From Otis tarda (Eukaryota; Chordata; Aves; Otidiformes; Otididae), in contig CM048591.1 in NCBI GenBank assembly GCA_026413225.1, positions 6,711,001-6,775,000 on the forward strand: 64,000 nucleotides of DNA, read 5' to 3'. The position numbers were made by a program, and so were the translations under genes. The notes beneath the pieces are model-generated. The model saw nothing but the letters and a program-made list of their open reading frames with translations. It was not told the origin of the DNA and did no database searches. Positions 51,091 to 64,000 of the stretch are shown in pieces. The stretch's first letter is position 1, and every line of letters begins with the position of its first letter.

Positions 51091-54000
51091 GCATAAAACC
51101 AGAACACATACAGATATACATATGTGTATATTTATTCTAGTGCCCTCTGACTTTCACTGTTTTAGAGTGAGTACATAGCCATCATTCAGTGTTTGAGAGT
51201 TGTCTGAGGGCAGCTGCAACTTGTAACAAATTCTCTAAAAAATTATGAAAAAAAGCATGTTCATAAAGTTTTGTTGAACAAAACTTTCTTTCTTTGTTGC
51301 AGAAAGAGCATAGTCCTTTCTTGGCCCTGTTTTAATACTAATCTATTTTATAAACTTTTGTAGTATGATTACATTTTGTGCATTGCTCCTTTTTAATTTT
51401 GTCTTTATATTCTTATGTTATTGTCTCTACAGTCTTTACAGAGTGCAGATGTATGGTCAACAAATGCCAAGAAAAGACCATATTACTGTTGAAATAGACT
51501 GCTAGGTTCTGCAGTCCTTCCTCACATTTCCACCCTATCCCTTATACTGGCATTAATGATGGTGGAGCTGCTCAGTGAATCGGATCAACCTGTTGATCTG
51601 ACAGAAGAATAATCAGTTTTTCTCAGGGGCTGGTTTGGATCAGCTCAAATGGATTTGTATGGTAAGCATAAGTGAAGTTGAAATGAATGAGGGAAGGTTT
51701 GTCATATCTTCAGTTCATCAATAGCACTGATAGAGATCAACATAAGCTGGCTTTGGAATTTCTTCTCATTTCCATTTTCTTCCTTTCTGTATTTAAGATC
51801 AGTAAAGGCATAGCTAATCTTATCCCTTACTAGAGTTTCTACTCTTCCTTCATATCAGGATAATTTTTTCTTTTAATATTGCTTATTTAAAGAAATACTA
51901 TTTCTCCATTACTTTTCTTCCATGACATATCATTGACCAATTATCTGAATTTATTGAAGTGCACCTTTCTGAATCCTTTTATTTTCTGTTCCTCCTTCTT
52001 AACTATCATGAGCGTTATCTTTTTGTGGTGCTATTTGTCTTCTAGATTGTTAATCGGTTCCTCATTTTGGATGAAAAGATTCAATTAAGAGCCTCTGCGT
52101 AGAAATGAATTATCCTCAGCATGTCTGTGGGATGGTGGAAGTTTCATTCCACCAACAAAGACTGTTTGTTACGTGCGTACATGAATGTCTGTTATGGAAA
52201 CCAGCTGAGGCTGAGGTTTGTCTTCCTTAAACTATTTTTAATTTGTCTGTGTATGGCTGAGCTAACCAACCAAGGTTTCTTTTATACTTAGTGGTGAGAA
52301 ATAAGCACTTTCTGATGGAAGCACTTGTTCAGGTGCAGTTCCTCCCTGGAGTACCTGTTTCTCTCTTGCACTCTGAAGGGGCTGAGACTGACTAACTCAG
52401 ATGTCTAACTTGCAGACATCTATAGTTAGATGAAGTTACCAATGAATCAAAACCTTTAAAAACTGTAGTGATATTAGTTCTAAATTTGAAATATCAATTT
52501 AATCTCCTAAAGGCTATGGACTTCAATTCATAGCTAAATTTAAGAAACTGTGTAAATATTCTTTTGAGTTGTAGTGTAAGGATCCTTTGGAGTGAATATA
52601 AAGAAGCTGCACATGAAACAAATAAACTTGTTTCCTTAGTAATGTCTTGAAAGTGTGTTCCCCCAGATCAACTATACTATAATACTGTGTTCCCTTGAAC
52701 CATCTATAACATGATACTGAAATGACATGTCTCTGATTAATTTTGTTCTTACTTTAATATACAAACTGCAGTTATTTCTCCCTGCTTTATAACATCAGGA
52801 AGAGATAGTGGCCATGAAAATGAGCAAGTAGCTTTTTGTTGCCTTTGTCTCTTTCTTGTTCTCTTAAGACAGACAAGTAAACCTTAATTCTCCTCTCATC
52901 CTCTCTCTCTCTCTCCTGATGCTAATACAAAGTTATACCCAGTTATTAGAACACATAATTCACTTTGTCTTTCAACATTGGTCTTAGACGACCAATACAT
53001 TTTTGCTGGCATTCTGTTTTCAAGATAACTGCAAGTGGCAGAGCCATTGAGTTTTCAGTAGTTGCTATACAGAGACATGCTCTTCTTAGTTCTGCTCTTG
53101 TCCATCCTGTATGTGGACTTTCTTAAGGACAGACTCATCTTACCTGGGACACTGTCAGATCTCAGTATGCTAAAGTCCAATTACAGCCGTTTATATCTAC
53201 TGAGAACCTGCATGCCTATCTTTTAATTGAGAAAGGAGATTGTGACTTAGGAACATTCTGGATAACAACAACATAAGGTTTGTTGTTGTTAACTCTAGAA
53301 GAAACATTGAATTGTGTGTAGTAAAACAGTTAGTACTGGACTGGATTTAATATCGAACTGAAAGTTGTCATTTAGAAATTAGGACTTCTGACAATCTCGG
53401 TTACTTTCAGCAAAACATGGAATTTCTGTTTCTCAGTTTACCTATCTTCAGTCTAAGCATAATATTTTGTATCATGACTCTTTCAAGGCTTAATTAATGA
53501 ATGCATGTTTTACAGCTAGTTGAGAACCTCAGGTAAAAAGGTCGATAGAAGTGCAAAGCATTATTATGTTGCAGGAAGCCTGATTTTCTTTTCCATCAGA
53601 AAAACAAGACTTTGTGCAGACTTAATTGGGTTTTTTAAATTTATAAAGAGGATTAAGAAAACTGAGCCTATCTAAGTCTCCCTACTGGTAAATAAAAAGG
53701 AAAAGACATAAAGACTAGAGACAAAGAGAGGATTTATAATAAAATAAATAAATATATACAAAAAAAGTAATACTCAAGTAACTGTTAAAGCAAGACAATA
53801 AAGTCCCATATTTTCTGAGCTGGGAAGCAGTAGATGAATAGAAATATAAATTTTGTTTATGACAATGTTATGAAAAGGGAATGTTGGAAAGCATCACATT
53901 TTAATCAGTTATCTTCACTCATTTTCATGATTCCAGTAGATATAGGAGAGTTTAAGAAGATCAGTGAAGCCAGAAACACTCTCTCTATGGTGATAGACAT

Positions 54001-56869
54001 TTAATACTTGATATAAACATTAGGGAATAATTCTACGTTACCCAAAGGAAAAGAGTAGGTCTTTTATTTTGAATCAGTTGAAGAAGACTATAATGGTAGT
54101 CAGTATCAGAAGATTAAAACCAAATCCCTTACAGATGGAAATCAGCAAAGCTCCATCCAGAATAGCTCCATTGTGCAGCTATGCCAATTGAAGCCAGCTG
54201 AGAACTGGTCTCCAAATATCACTGTAACTTTGTTCTTGACATTAGGATGGCCAAAAGAATAAGCTTTCTTATAGGCTTTCAAAGACTCAGTGAGTTCAGC
54301 CAATCCACTAATACTCCTTTTATAGCATTTTCTCATCACATTTTGTTGTTTTTCTCTTACCAGCTGAAACCCAAAAGCATGACAGTATGTGCTGACAGAA
54401 TGAAGCCAAAATGAACTGGTGTGTTATGAAAAAATAAAGTTTTTCAGGTTATATGTATGTTCATTTGGGGCATTTTCATTTTAAATTTCTAACTTGTGGT
54501 TTTTAGAATTGCTTGGGAAAATGAAAAACTTTGATTGTATTTTTTGAATGTCAAAGCTACTTTATTCTCATTTGTTCAAAATCAGACACATTTTTAGCCT
54601 ATTTTCCTGAGAATATGGAGTATATTCTGTTTTGAGTTATGCCTGTCCATGTATATGGGTCCCCTTCTATGTTTTGCAACTAAATTTAAGAACAATGTGA
54701 AGAATAATATGATATTAAGTTATTCCAACAACCACAAAAAAATTACGACTGTTTAAAGAAGAGAGAAGTATTTTATAGATGGAAACTGTAACAGAATTTT
54801 GCATCCTGACCAAAAGCATCCTGCATTAGCTATCAGAAAATCCACACAGGAGTTCATAGTCTTTGCTCCGCTCAGTTATTTTTGCTGGTTTTTTTCAGCT
54901 TGATAAATTTTGTTTAAAATGTGAAAAGCAAAACATGATTCTTCACTGAAAAATGACTGTTGTTCAGATAAAGGCAATTATCTTGATTTGTCATATGTTT
55001 TGTTAGGTTTCTTTTTGAAAAGGAGGCCTTCCTCTTTGTGTTCCTAACAGTTTGCATTATAATCCTGTGAATCATAGTATTTAGTCACAGATTTTTGTTT
55101 CAGTCAACATTCCATGAAATAATGGACCTTATTTCTCTTGTAGAGTAACCAATTATAGTCAGTGCTGTCATTTTGGTTTCCATGTGCTGCTTATCCGTAA
55201 TAACTCTCAGCTGTGATCTAGAAGCATTAATGGATTAATTTTCAAGACGTTTCATGAACATGGCCACTTTTTGACCAAGTAAACTACAGATGAAATGTCC
55301 CACAAGCTCATACCAAACATACTCATTATGAAATCATACATAGGCAAATGTTTTCCTTTCTTTTTTTTTTTTTTATTCTCGTAGGAAGAATAAGAACATA
55401 TACAGAACAATTCTGTAATGATCCAAAAATACGATAGCTTAATGAATCTTTTCATCTCTGTTCCCTATTCTTTTTGTGTACATTTTACTTAATGAGTATA
55501 AAAGTAGTTAATAGAAAGATAGGGGTGTGAACAGTTATATCTCTGAAGCTTATATGATGAAACAGGTTTATGAACTCATGGTCACTTTTTATTTATATTC
55601 CATGAACAGTTTTCTTTATAACACAATGAAACATTTTGTAAAGCAAATTCTTACATCCACATGAACTGCAGATTTATCATCTTTGGAAGATGATTCTAAG
55701 CTTTGTCTATCCTCTACATGCATTGGGAGGATCATGATGTTGAATTTAATAACTGATTCAGTGCATTTAGTTATTATATGCATCTGTGCCCAAGAACTGA
55801 AGGTAAGAATATGCCAGATAATGGCAGAAAGGAGTCAAATAGCTGGAGTGGAGAAAGAACAGCTCTGATTGCTTTTATATGGATCCTACATTAAAGAACC
55901 CAATGGAGCTGAATTGTTCCCTCTGGGGCTTAAAAGTTTGATTTTCTTTTTTCCTTCGTACAGTAAATTATGGTGATTGCAAATCCTAAAGCACTGAAGT
56001 TATTTAGAATACAAGCTGTAAATATATACAGTAGAAAATAGGCATTTTCCTTGGTTTATAGCTCCAAAGGATTAAAGTAGGATTAAAACCAGAAGAAAAT
56101 AGATTTCAAAGCTTTTACGTTTTCTCACAGTAAGTGACATGACTTTTTTTTTTTTCTCTGGAGGAAAGAGTATGAAAAAGCAAAAACAAAAGAAGAAATA
56201 ACGATAAATAATAAATAGTGAAATAAGAAAATAATAAAAACTATTTTAACAGTAATGATGTGCACACATACGTATGTACATACATATATATACTTATACA
56301 TATATATATACTTTTATACAGTTAAAGCTTACATTTGTACAGGAGCTTTTTTCTGAAGGAACCAAAGCTTCTAATTAAATGATGTACGCGGCGCCCAATG
56401 TAGAATCAACTAATGTTTGCAATATCACTTTTCCAGTTTAATTTAAATAGTGTGCTAAAGTAAACAGAGCTAAAAACTGTTTACTAAAGGTACTCTTGGA
56501 GGGTGTGGGAGATATAGGAAAGTATAGCAGTAAATTTTTAGGAGCTGGAAATGGTTTATCTTGTTTCCTTTATAATCTCCAGAATACAAAAAAGCTGGAA
56601 ATGTAAGAACATAAAAACCACTCACTTTTACAAAGCAGCATTTAAAAGGCATGCCATATTGTGTGCAGAACATAATTTCTAGCCATCCTAAGGCTGTGTT
56701 ACCTTCCTTCAGGTGCTTGTCAGGGCTGAGAATGCAGGAGGCAGAAAGGTACCTAATGCCATTTTAACCCCTCTTTTAGTCTTGTAGTTAGGGAGTACTG
56801 ACCCAAAACTCACTGGAGGTAATAAGAATCTTTTTACTAAAAGGAAGAGAATAATGAGAAATAGGGGTT

Positions 56870-57350
56870 TTCAACTCAGTTGCAATTGATGGGGCTTGAG
56901 AACATACAACATCTTGCAGCTGGTGCTTAGCACGGAGACAGATGAAGCTAAAGTTCCCCTCCATTTCGTGGCTGAGAAATCCACTTGGATTTCCAGCAGC
57001 CATTAATGTGATAAAGGTCCACTCCACACCTTCGTCACAGAGCAACTCCTGAGAAATTGTGTTGCAGTTAGTTATGTTTTTAGTGTTGGTTTTTTTTTTT
57101 TTTGAGAGGAATAAATTACATATATGGAGTCCACTGACAATACGCAGTGAAGTGTGCCTGCTATTGAGCACTCAATAGTGTACTTTATGTGGCTGTGAAC
57201 ATTTACATCAGGATTATTTAGTATGCTCAAGTGGAGTGGTATAGCTGCAGGATGACTCACTGTTTCAATGAGGGCATTAGTGGAGAGCAGAACCAGCAGA
57301 AAGGTTATCCTGACTCTGCACTTTCTGCGTGGCTTCATCTGTTTCAAAGG
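56870..57350. promoter_or_regulatory. Candidate conserved non-coding element
   Basis: Non-repetitive, more GC-balanced sequence with AGCCATTAATGTG, CAGCTGGTG, GGATGACTCAC (AP-1-like) and GGATTATTTAG motifs, apart from one T-run at 57090-57103. By eye only; it could instead contain a non-coding exon. Confidence 0.25.
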
Positions 57351-58814
57351 ATTGCAGACTACATACACTCCCTGAGGTGAGCGAGAAGGAAACTCAGCTC
57401 ATTTTGTATGAGTACCAACAGTACCCATGGTAGATGAAGAACAGACAAGATGAGGAAAACATATTAAACACATGAAACCTAGGAAGAAAACTGCTCTGAC
57501 CAACTTCAGTGTGGTTTAACAACTATCCAAACAAGGCCCAGAAGGAAAGGAGAAGCCAAGTCATACATCCCTGTTGGATATAGAAACAGATTATAGTGAC
57601 CATCTAAAGCTTCAATTACAACAAAATAGAAAACACAAAAAAAGTCTTATTAACTATGCTGCAAACAAGAGTTTCACCTGTAAATGCAAAAATAGGTAAA
57701 ATCCCTCAACTGCTGAATATGAGAAGGCATGAGAATATTTGTTTGACAGTTCCACAGGTGTGACAGAAGTAAATTCAACATATTCATGTTTATTCCAGAA
57801 AAACCTCTGAGGACTTCCCCACATTTCTACAAGAGGTAGTAGATGACTGATTTTCGTCATTGTACCATGGCTCATTCAGGAAGCAACCCTTTGGGGCTTT
57901 TGAGCAGTCTTATTTTTATCACAACCTGAGTTTTGTGGAATTTTTCTCTCAAGGCCATGATAAGACTCCAAGCAAGCTCTCTTTTCTTCATTCCCCATGC
58001 TTACCCTGGGCATGGGGTCTTTTACATTGAGAGATGTGACAGAGGCTATTATATAGCTGATGTGCTGACTTTACTCACTTTTTGAAACCCCGTTTTGTGC
58101 ATAGTGGGGAGAATATTCCACAGTGGCCAGTTCCATGGGCTATAAGGTCACTTTTCGCTGCGGCAGCACTATAAAAGAGCCATGGTGTAGCTGAGAATTG
58201 TGCCTTACAACTGTCTGTGCCACTGGGATGCATCCCTTTGGAGGGATTAAAATGCCTAAAATGAGGGATGTAATGTAACAAGGAGAGCACATAGAAATAC
58301 AAGAAATATAAAAAGGAGAAAGAAGAGGAAGTGATTTTGAGAAGGACTAATAAAGTATATGTCACCCTGCTGATTGCTTTTTTCTTTTCTTTTCTTTTTT
58401 TCTTTTTTTTTTTTTTTAAGGTTAAAATGCTTTCTGCTATCAAGTGTCTGACTTGTCAGCAAATGAATTGCACTAAAATTCTCTGTTCGTATCCTATTAA
58501 AAAGGTGAAGTTTAAAGGCATTTTCTCCCATTATAAATTTGAAGTGATGAAATATAAAAGTAAATATTGTTGCCAGTCTAGTCTGCCCTTTACAGTCCTG
58601 CTTTCCTCTAGAGAGACAAAATCTGCTGGCTCTGGACTGGATCCATTTGCAATTGCCAACAGATTCTCTCTGATGAATCTTCAAGCGGTTGAGTCAGGTT
58701 GGACAGGCAAAATGTCCATCTGTACCATCCCTGATGGATGTAACAAAGCTTGGAATGCATTCACACTACCAGAACAGAAATCAAGGGAGCAGAGAACAAG
58801 TAGAAATGCTGATC

Positions 58815-58901
58815 TTTATTTTATTTTATTTTATTTTTTTATTTTATTTTAGTCTTATTCTACTTTAATTTAATTATTCAATTTAATTTAATTTAATTTA
58901 C
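58815..58901 (+). repeat. (TTTTA)n and (AATTT)n pentamer microsatellites
   Basis: TTTTA units at about 58815-58850, then about 15 bases of other sequence, then AATTT units at about 58866-58901. These are simple repeats. Confidence 0.88.
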
Positions 58902-61589
58902 AATACAAATTGAGTATTATTTTTATTTCTCTACGTGTAAATATTGAAGTCCTTTCCAAAAGACTGACAGGATGCTTAGGGGAAAATTTTTCAAAGCTAG
59001 GGCAAGTGCAGGATTTAATCGATCTGCTTTTGTTGATGTTTCTGAGTCATGTAGCTAAAACTCTGTATGCTGCTTTGAAAAGATATCCCCAAAATGTCAC
59101 AAATCTGGTAAGCAGACAGCTGCAGGAGGTACATCTCTATCTGTAGAATTTTAGGAGGATTACCTTAATCACATATAATGACAATATGTTCCTGGGCATA
59201 ATATTTCTATCAAACTAATGCTGCCAGACTAACACTTCCTATAGTTGTGCCATTATTTTTAATTTTAATGTATATATTCTGTAGGAATCCTTTGTATTTC
59301 CTTTTTATTTTTCCACTTGAAACAATATAATATTTCTTTTACATCAGGAGCATAAACTAAGTCAAATCAGAATTCTCCAATTTAATGGCTCAAACTACTT
59401 TCCTTTAAAGTTTTTATAAAGTACAAAGAAAGACTTGTTCAGGGAATGACATTATGATCTGAAATGGGCTGAATTTGATCTTCTTTGTGTGTTCCCACTC
59501 AGCATTACCTATAAAAGCCATCTATGAGACTTCTATTTCTTCTCCATGGGAGATGAAGGGGACACAGAGCTCCTGCAGAGACAGTATATGAAGTCAAAGA
59601 ATAGGAAGTGATTCCTGCTTGACTCAACTTAATCATATATTAGTTCCTGTCTAGGACGATAAACAAGTCAGAAGGAGAATTATTATATAGTTATACAGTG
59701 AATTACTTGAATCAAATTCTGAATAATCTTAAAAAATATCTTAGGTTGGACCAGTCTCCAGAATCTTCTCCTTGTTGTTGGTTTACACCCTTAGATTCAG
59801 ATTGCTATCTGACTTCTTAGAACAAGGTAAGGGCTGCTTTAAAATGTTCTACAGTAAAATCCACTAAGGACAACCGTATTAGTAACTGACTGAAGAAAAT
59901 TATTTTAATGAAACCACTTCATCAATACTGTAAGCAGTTGTCCAAGATGGAATAAGGAGGAAGAAAATATTTAAGGCCAAATCTACTGGCTCTATCCTAC
60001 CCAAGCCTTCCCTTTCTCTTTGGACAAATGCACTCTTTATAACTGATTCATATGTTGGATCTGAACCACCACTTCTTATTCAAGCAATGATCCTGCTGAG
60101 TTCAAAGACTTCCAGCAATTCAACATGAGGTGTTTAGGGGTGCCTTTTCAAAGTAGCGTATTGGTTTAGTCACATAGTTCCTGCTAACATCAAGGGAAGC
60201 TGGCTGGTTAAATCCCCATGCAAACTTCCTTTGAAAAAATTACCCCTAAAGCATCCTGTCTGCTGAGGTTTGAAAAGGGACTTCAATCAATATATTTGTT
60301 AAATGAAATGCAAAGAAGATCCATTATTTGTACCCTGGATACTGTTACTTAATAAAGGATGTAACACAGCAATACTTAAAAGATAAGAGTTTTTATTCTG
60401 TTTGAATCAGTATCCAAATGTTTGTTTAAACTATTCATACCCTTCACTTTACAAAATTGAACATAAAATTTCATTGGAAGAACCTTTGCCAGATCACTAC
60501 TTATTAAAGCCATTCCTTTAGTCAGAATTCTTGCATACATACATCCTACTGTGTACAAGTGCCTGTGTGTGTTTGTATATATATATGCATAGAAAGTTTT
60601 ATCAGTTCTAAAGATTTTGAACCCCAGAATCAAAATTCCTCAGGTTTTTGGTATGAGTCCCTTCATCTAATTTGAGCTATTTAGAGCTTTATTGTCTCAT
60701 TTAAATTAGCATCTCAGATTTCTCCATATTTAATAGACATAAACACTTTCAGAATCCCCTCTTTTTTTTTTTTTAGCTACATTTTAGAGCACTACTATGA
60801 ATCCCTAGTCTAACATGAAGACAAATTTTTATAGACATTAGCTTTGTGATTTGAGGTCGGAAGTGGTTTTACATAATCCACAGACAAGTGTAGTAAATTT
60901 CAGATGAGGTGCTGGTTATCCTAACGTAGACATCTAGATTTGCTTAGATATTTCATATGCTAAACTCTATTACCTCTGTTTATCAGATTCCTATTGATTA
61001 TAAAAGCAACCTTCATGTAGACACCTTCAGTTTGAACGTATAAAGCCAGATATTATTTATTTTACTATGAAAGTTATTCTCTAAAGGTACTACTCATTCT
61101 CCCTTAAGTATGAAAGCCCAGGAAACTTGAATACTAAGTTTCCTACTATAGTACAAATATGTGCCTTAGTCTGTTTTGAAATATAAGATTGAAGCATCAT
61201 ACAGCTCACTGATAAGGAAATTCTATCATGTCTCATCATTTAATATATAGGATACAGAGGTTTAAAAATTAACTTGGATTGTAAGTGAAAAAATGTGGGA
61301 TTGCTTAAAGAAATATGAGTGGGCAACCTAAATGTGAATTTCCTCTCCTGTCAGTTTGTTTTCCAGTCTCAGGATTTGTTCTTTTTCCAAAAAGTAGAAA
61401 TAGTGGTATGTTGTTTAAAAACATGAAACTCAGAAATAACAGAATATTTATTGATTAAATTTTTAAATAAAAATGAACCATTTCTAGCATCCCACACTAT
61501 TTTCTTTTTATGTGTGAAACCTCATCAGATATTTTATGTAAGTTTTAGCATTAACCGATAGCTGCTGTACTAACTCATTAATCTATTTC

Positions 61590-61790
61590 AGATGTGTTCT
61601 TGGTGAATTATGTCCTCTCGCCTGCACCACAGCAACAATACTCCCATGATAATTGCAGTGGTGCAACCGGAGTGTAGACTGCATCATGGGACATTTAATC
61701 AAGCCATGATGTTTGGACCTTACTGGTGAACGGCCTCTGAGTTATCTTAATTACGATATTCAAGAGTCTTCATGAGAGAAAAGGCAAGCT
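61590..61790. promoter_or_regulatory. Candidate conserved non-coding element beside an LTR
   Basis: Non-repetitive sequence with ATGATAATTGCAG, GGACATTTAATCAAGCC and CTTAATTACGATATTC, immediately before the LTR at 61803. The composition and motifs resemble a developmental enhancer. By eye only. Confidence 0.3.
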
Positions 61791-61802
61791 TGGGTAAGCA
61801 TC

Positions 61803-62375
61803 TGTCTTGGTTTTGGCAGGTATGGAGTTATTTTCCTCTCAGTAGCCAGTGTGTTTTGGATTTAGTGCGTGAAGAATGTTGATAAAAACACTGATGTTAT
61901 GAGCTGTTGCTAATGAGACCAAGGACACTGTCTGGCTTTCCAGGTCTCACTAATGTGCAGATGCAGGAAGCTGCGAGGGACATAGCCAGAATAATTGACC
62001 CAAGCAGGCCAAAGACAGTATTCCATGCCATGAACGTCATGCTCAGTATTTAAGTGGAGGTTGGCCATGGGGGACATCTGGCGTCTCTCTCGCTCTTGCT
62101 CCTTTGCTGGCTACTCAGTTTAGTTTCTGTGATTGCTGCTCAGCACGGGCTTTATCAGTTATTGGGACATTGGGTGGTGAGAAATCATACATTGTTATTT
62201 TTGTATATTTTAGTATCCTTATATTCTGTTATTATTGTCATTTTTCTTTGTTATTCTAGTAAACTGACTTCATCTAAACTCACAAGTTTTCCTTTCTTCC
62301 CATTTCTCTCCCCCATTCTGCTGGGGAGTGGGAGGGTGAGTGAGAAACTGTGGTGACCAGGGCTAAACCACAACA
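61803..62375 (+). mobile_element. Solo LTR of an avian ERV (family A, ERVL-like)
   Basis: A 573-bp element starting TGTCTTGGTTTTGGC and ending CTAAACCACAACA. It is colinear with the minus-strand LTR at 2560-3188, sharing blocks such as GCTAATGAGACCAAGGA, TTGACCCAAGCAGGCCAAAG and GTATTCCATGCCAT. A TATA-like TATTTAAG lies at 62047-62054. The bases on either side (GCATC and GTGTT) do not match, so no target duplication remains. No retroviral genes adjoin it. It is about 56 bases shorter than the first copy. Confidence 0.85.
62047..62054 (+). promoter_or_regulatory. Candidate LTR TATA box
   Basis: TATTTAAG lies about 245 bases into the LTR, at the position equivalent to TATATA in the copy at 2560-3188. 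Function is inferred only from position and sequence. Confidence 0.35.
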
Positions 62376-62767
62376 GTGTTAATAGACTTATTTCAGACAG
62401 AAATATTCTGACTGTGGTCAATTTAGACTGAAAAAGAACAGCATTAGCTTTTGTGTAATTTTTTTTTAAACAAGAAGTGTCAAACTTGTAGCAGGATTTT
62501 TTCAAAGAATAACACGTCCAAAGCATGTTGTTTTTTTGCTGAAAGGTTTTATATTCCAAACTCACCCTCCAAAAAATGTTTCAAAAAATTTTAACTAGAG
62601 AAATAGAGAGTGAGACAGAGAGACAGATAGATGAAGACAACTAGGATTTTTACCTTAAACTCTAAAGCTGGGAATTAAAAAGGCTTTGGGCTTGGTAATT
62701 CTGCATGGACAGTTTTTGAATGACAGTCTCATATTAACTGAAACGCTGAGCTTCCCTGTCCATAAGA

Positions 62768-62955
62768 TTAAAAGGAAGAGGAAGAGGAAGAGGAAAAAAA
62801 GAAAAAAGAAAGGACAAAAAAAAAAGAAAAGACAAAAGAAAAAAAAAGGAAAAGGAAAGAAGAGAGAAGAAAGAGAAAAGGAAAAAAAAGACACTAGACA
62901 CAAGACACAAGAGAAAAGAGTACAGAGAAAAGAGAAAAGGAGAAAGAAAGAAAAC
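62768..62955 (+). repeat. Purine-rich low-complexity tract
   Basis: Almost pure A/G for about 190 bases, beginning with GGAAGA units and continuing with AAAGAAAA-type sequence, with a short interior patch of GACAC/AAGAC words (62891-62911). It generates lysine-rich (plus) and phenylalanine-rich (minus) frames that are not genes. Confidence 0.9.
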
Positions 62956-63409
62956 AAAATAATAATAATTTGAGTGACAGATTCCAAACTGTTTGATGCC
63001 TTATTATTATTGTTATTCCAAATGCATCTCTCTAGTGGACAGCCTGTTCAGCTACATAGAAGGAATCTCAAACGACAACAATGACACTACAGGACTCATT
63101 CAGACCTTCTATATTGCCTCTAGCAGTTGTTATTAGTAATTGCTCAAAATCCTCACTCACATGGGGAGGTTGCTCACCACATGTGTGAAATCACATATAT
63201 GTGTTCATGTGTGTATGAGGGCTTACCTCTGCCTGTACTTTCAGCATACAGAAGACACTTCCTGAAATGGTGCAGTACCTTCTTTACTAAACTAGGACCG
63301 TCAGGCCTTATTAATAAAAATTAATTGTGAAGCTCTCTCACTTCCGCAGGAGGGCTTCTAAGCACTCCATCAGAACCTGAATTGAGAGCTGCGGTTGGGA
63401 GCTATCAGG

Positions 63410-63860
63410 AAGTGATATGACACTGCAGCAAAGACTGCAAGGTTTTGATGTTATTGTGTATTTATTTTGTTGGCAGAGTCAATCATTCCTAGCCCATGTT
63501 CTACTTCTCTGCTGTGCCCATCCATCCTCCCCCGGCTCCCTCACCCAAATTCTCATATCTCCTTTTTTGTTCCTCCTGTCCCAGTCTCCCTCATGCCAGA
63601 AACCTGTGCAATATCATTTTCCGCATAATGAAATCTAGAGTGACATTAATGTAAGTGTAATTTTATAGTGGGGAATGGGACTAGCTGATCGTTTCTACCT
63701 GCTGTGTTTTGATGACAGACATTGGGATGTCACCATCTGTGTAATGAAATTTCACCTCCGTAATGGTTCAGATTATCAAACATTCTTCCAAGCTGTCTCG
63801 CAGAAAATTATTTATTTATTTACACAATAAGGATGGCAAAGTTGCTCATCTCTGGGAAGC
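63410..63860. promoter_or_regulatory. Candidate conserved non-coding element
   Basis: Non-repetitive sequence with TGTGTAATGAAATTTCACC, CCGTAATGGTTCAG and GATTATCAAACATTC, next to the G-rich block. By eye only. Confidence 0.25.
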
Positions 63861-63867
63861 AGAAGGA

Positions 63868-63905
63868 GGGTGGGAAAGGGGAAGGGGGGTGGAGGGTGGA
63901 GGGGG
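63868..63905 (+). repeat. G-rich tract with quadruplex potential
   Basis: Contains GGGTGGGAAAGGGG, AAGGGGGG, GAGGG and GAGGGGG: more than four G-runs of at least 3 with loops of 1-6 bases. This fits the usual G-quadruplex pattern on the plus strand. Confidence 0.75.
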
Positions 63906-64000
63906 CTGAACAACAGCCACGATCAGAAAATATGATAATAAGTTAAAAAAACCCCAAACCATCATGCCAGAGAAGAAAATCAGATCGTTCCACCTTTGTG

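Larger units (their letters stand above)
51091..61802. other. Unique AT-rich non-coding DNA
   Basis: About 10.7 kb with no recognised gene. It contains alternating AT tracts near 56265-56320, a T-rich run at 58378-58421, pentamer repeats at 58815-58901, and conserved-looking islands at about 56870-57350 and 61590-61790. Open frames (up to 173 codons at 58331-58852 plus, which begins across the T-run) do not resemble proteins. Confidence 0.55.
62376..64000. other. Non-coding DNA after the LTR
   Basis: Contains a long purine-rich tract (62768-62955), a conserved-looking region (about 63410-63860) and a G-rich block (63868-63905). No exon recognised up to the window end. Confidence 0.55.

Noticed and set aside
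58331-58852. 173-codon frame
   Set aside because: It is opened by a T-run (poly-Phe) and ends in a TTTTA microsatellite; no protein similarity.
61798-62380. Target duplication around the LTR at 61803
   Set aside because: The flanking pentamers GCATC and GTGTT do not match.
62655-62987. Lys-rich and Phe-rich frames
   Set aside because: They are products of the purine-rich simple tract.

Overview
The window looks like intergenic or deep-intronic DNA from a bird. The evidence is AT-rich, intron-like sequence with no convincing host exon, several CR1 LINE copies ending in the avian-type 8-bp repeat ATTCTATG, and avian-style endogenous retrovirus LTRs (TG...CA ends, with a 5-bp target duplication at one copy). 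No tRNA, rRNA, CRISPR or bacterial-type operon was seen. Three related CR1 copies of one young-looking subfamily within 16 kb suggest a lineage with recent CR1 activity. That last point is inference; the species cannot be read from the sequence.

Layout: 1-2554 is unique AT-rich DNA with two perfect palindromes. 2560-3188 is a complete solo LTR (minus strand) with a 5-bp target duplication. 3194-15988 is mostly unique DNA holding two older CR1 tails (7336-7731 and 8198-8368) and stretches that resemble conserved non-coding elements. 15989-19882 is a second LTR type (minus strand) split by a 5'-truncated CR1 (16066 to about 18818). That CR1 keeps a long uninterrupted reading frame with the end of the endonuclease and all of the reverse transcriptase. 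20775-23010 is a decayed CR1 on the minus strand with stop codons, frameshifts and a reverse-transcriptase active site changed from DD to NN. 29861-32131 is a younger CR1 on the plus strand with two frameshifts. 32132-61802 is about 30 kb of AT-rich unique DNA with microsatellites, one very old LINE fossil (about 50930-51090) and candidate regulatory islands. 61803-62375 is a second solo LTR of the first family, plus strand. The rest, to 64000, is unique DNA with a purine tract and a G-rich quadruplex-like block.

How the parts relate: the only protein-coding potential visible is CR1 ORF2. The LTR that hosts the 16-19 kb CR1 points in the same direction, so an LTR-driven transcript could run through the open CR1 frame (inference). 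The copies form age layers: old CR1 fragments and a LINE fossil, then LTRs, then a young CR1 inside one LTR. I found no previously undescribed gene system. The most interesting points are the nested CR1 in the LTR, the head-to-head CR1 pair with nearly identical truncation points, the palindrome pair near 2.2 kb, and several by-eye candidate conserved non-coding islands that need an alignment to confirm.
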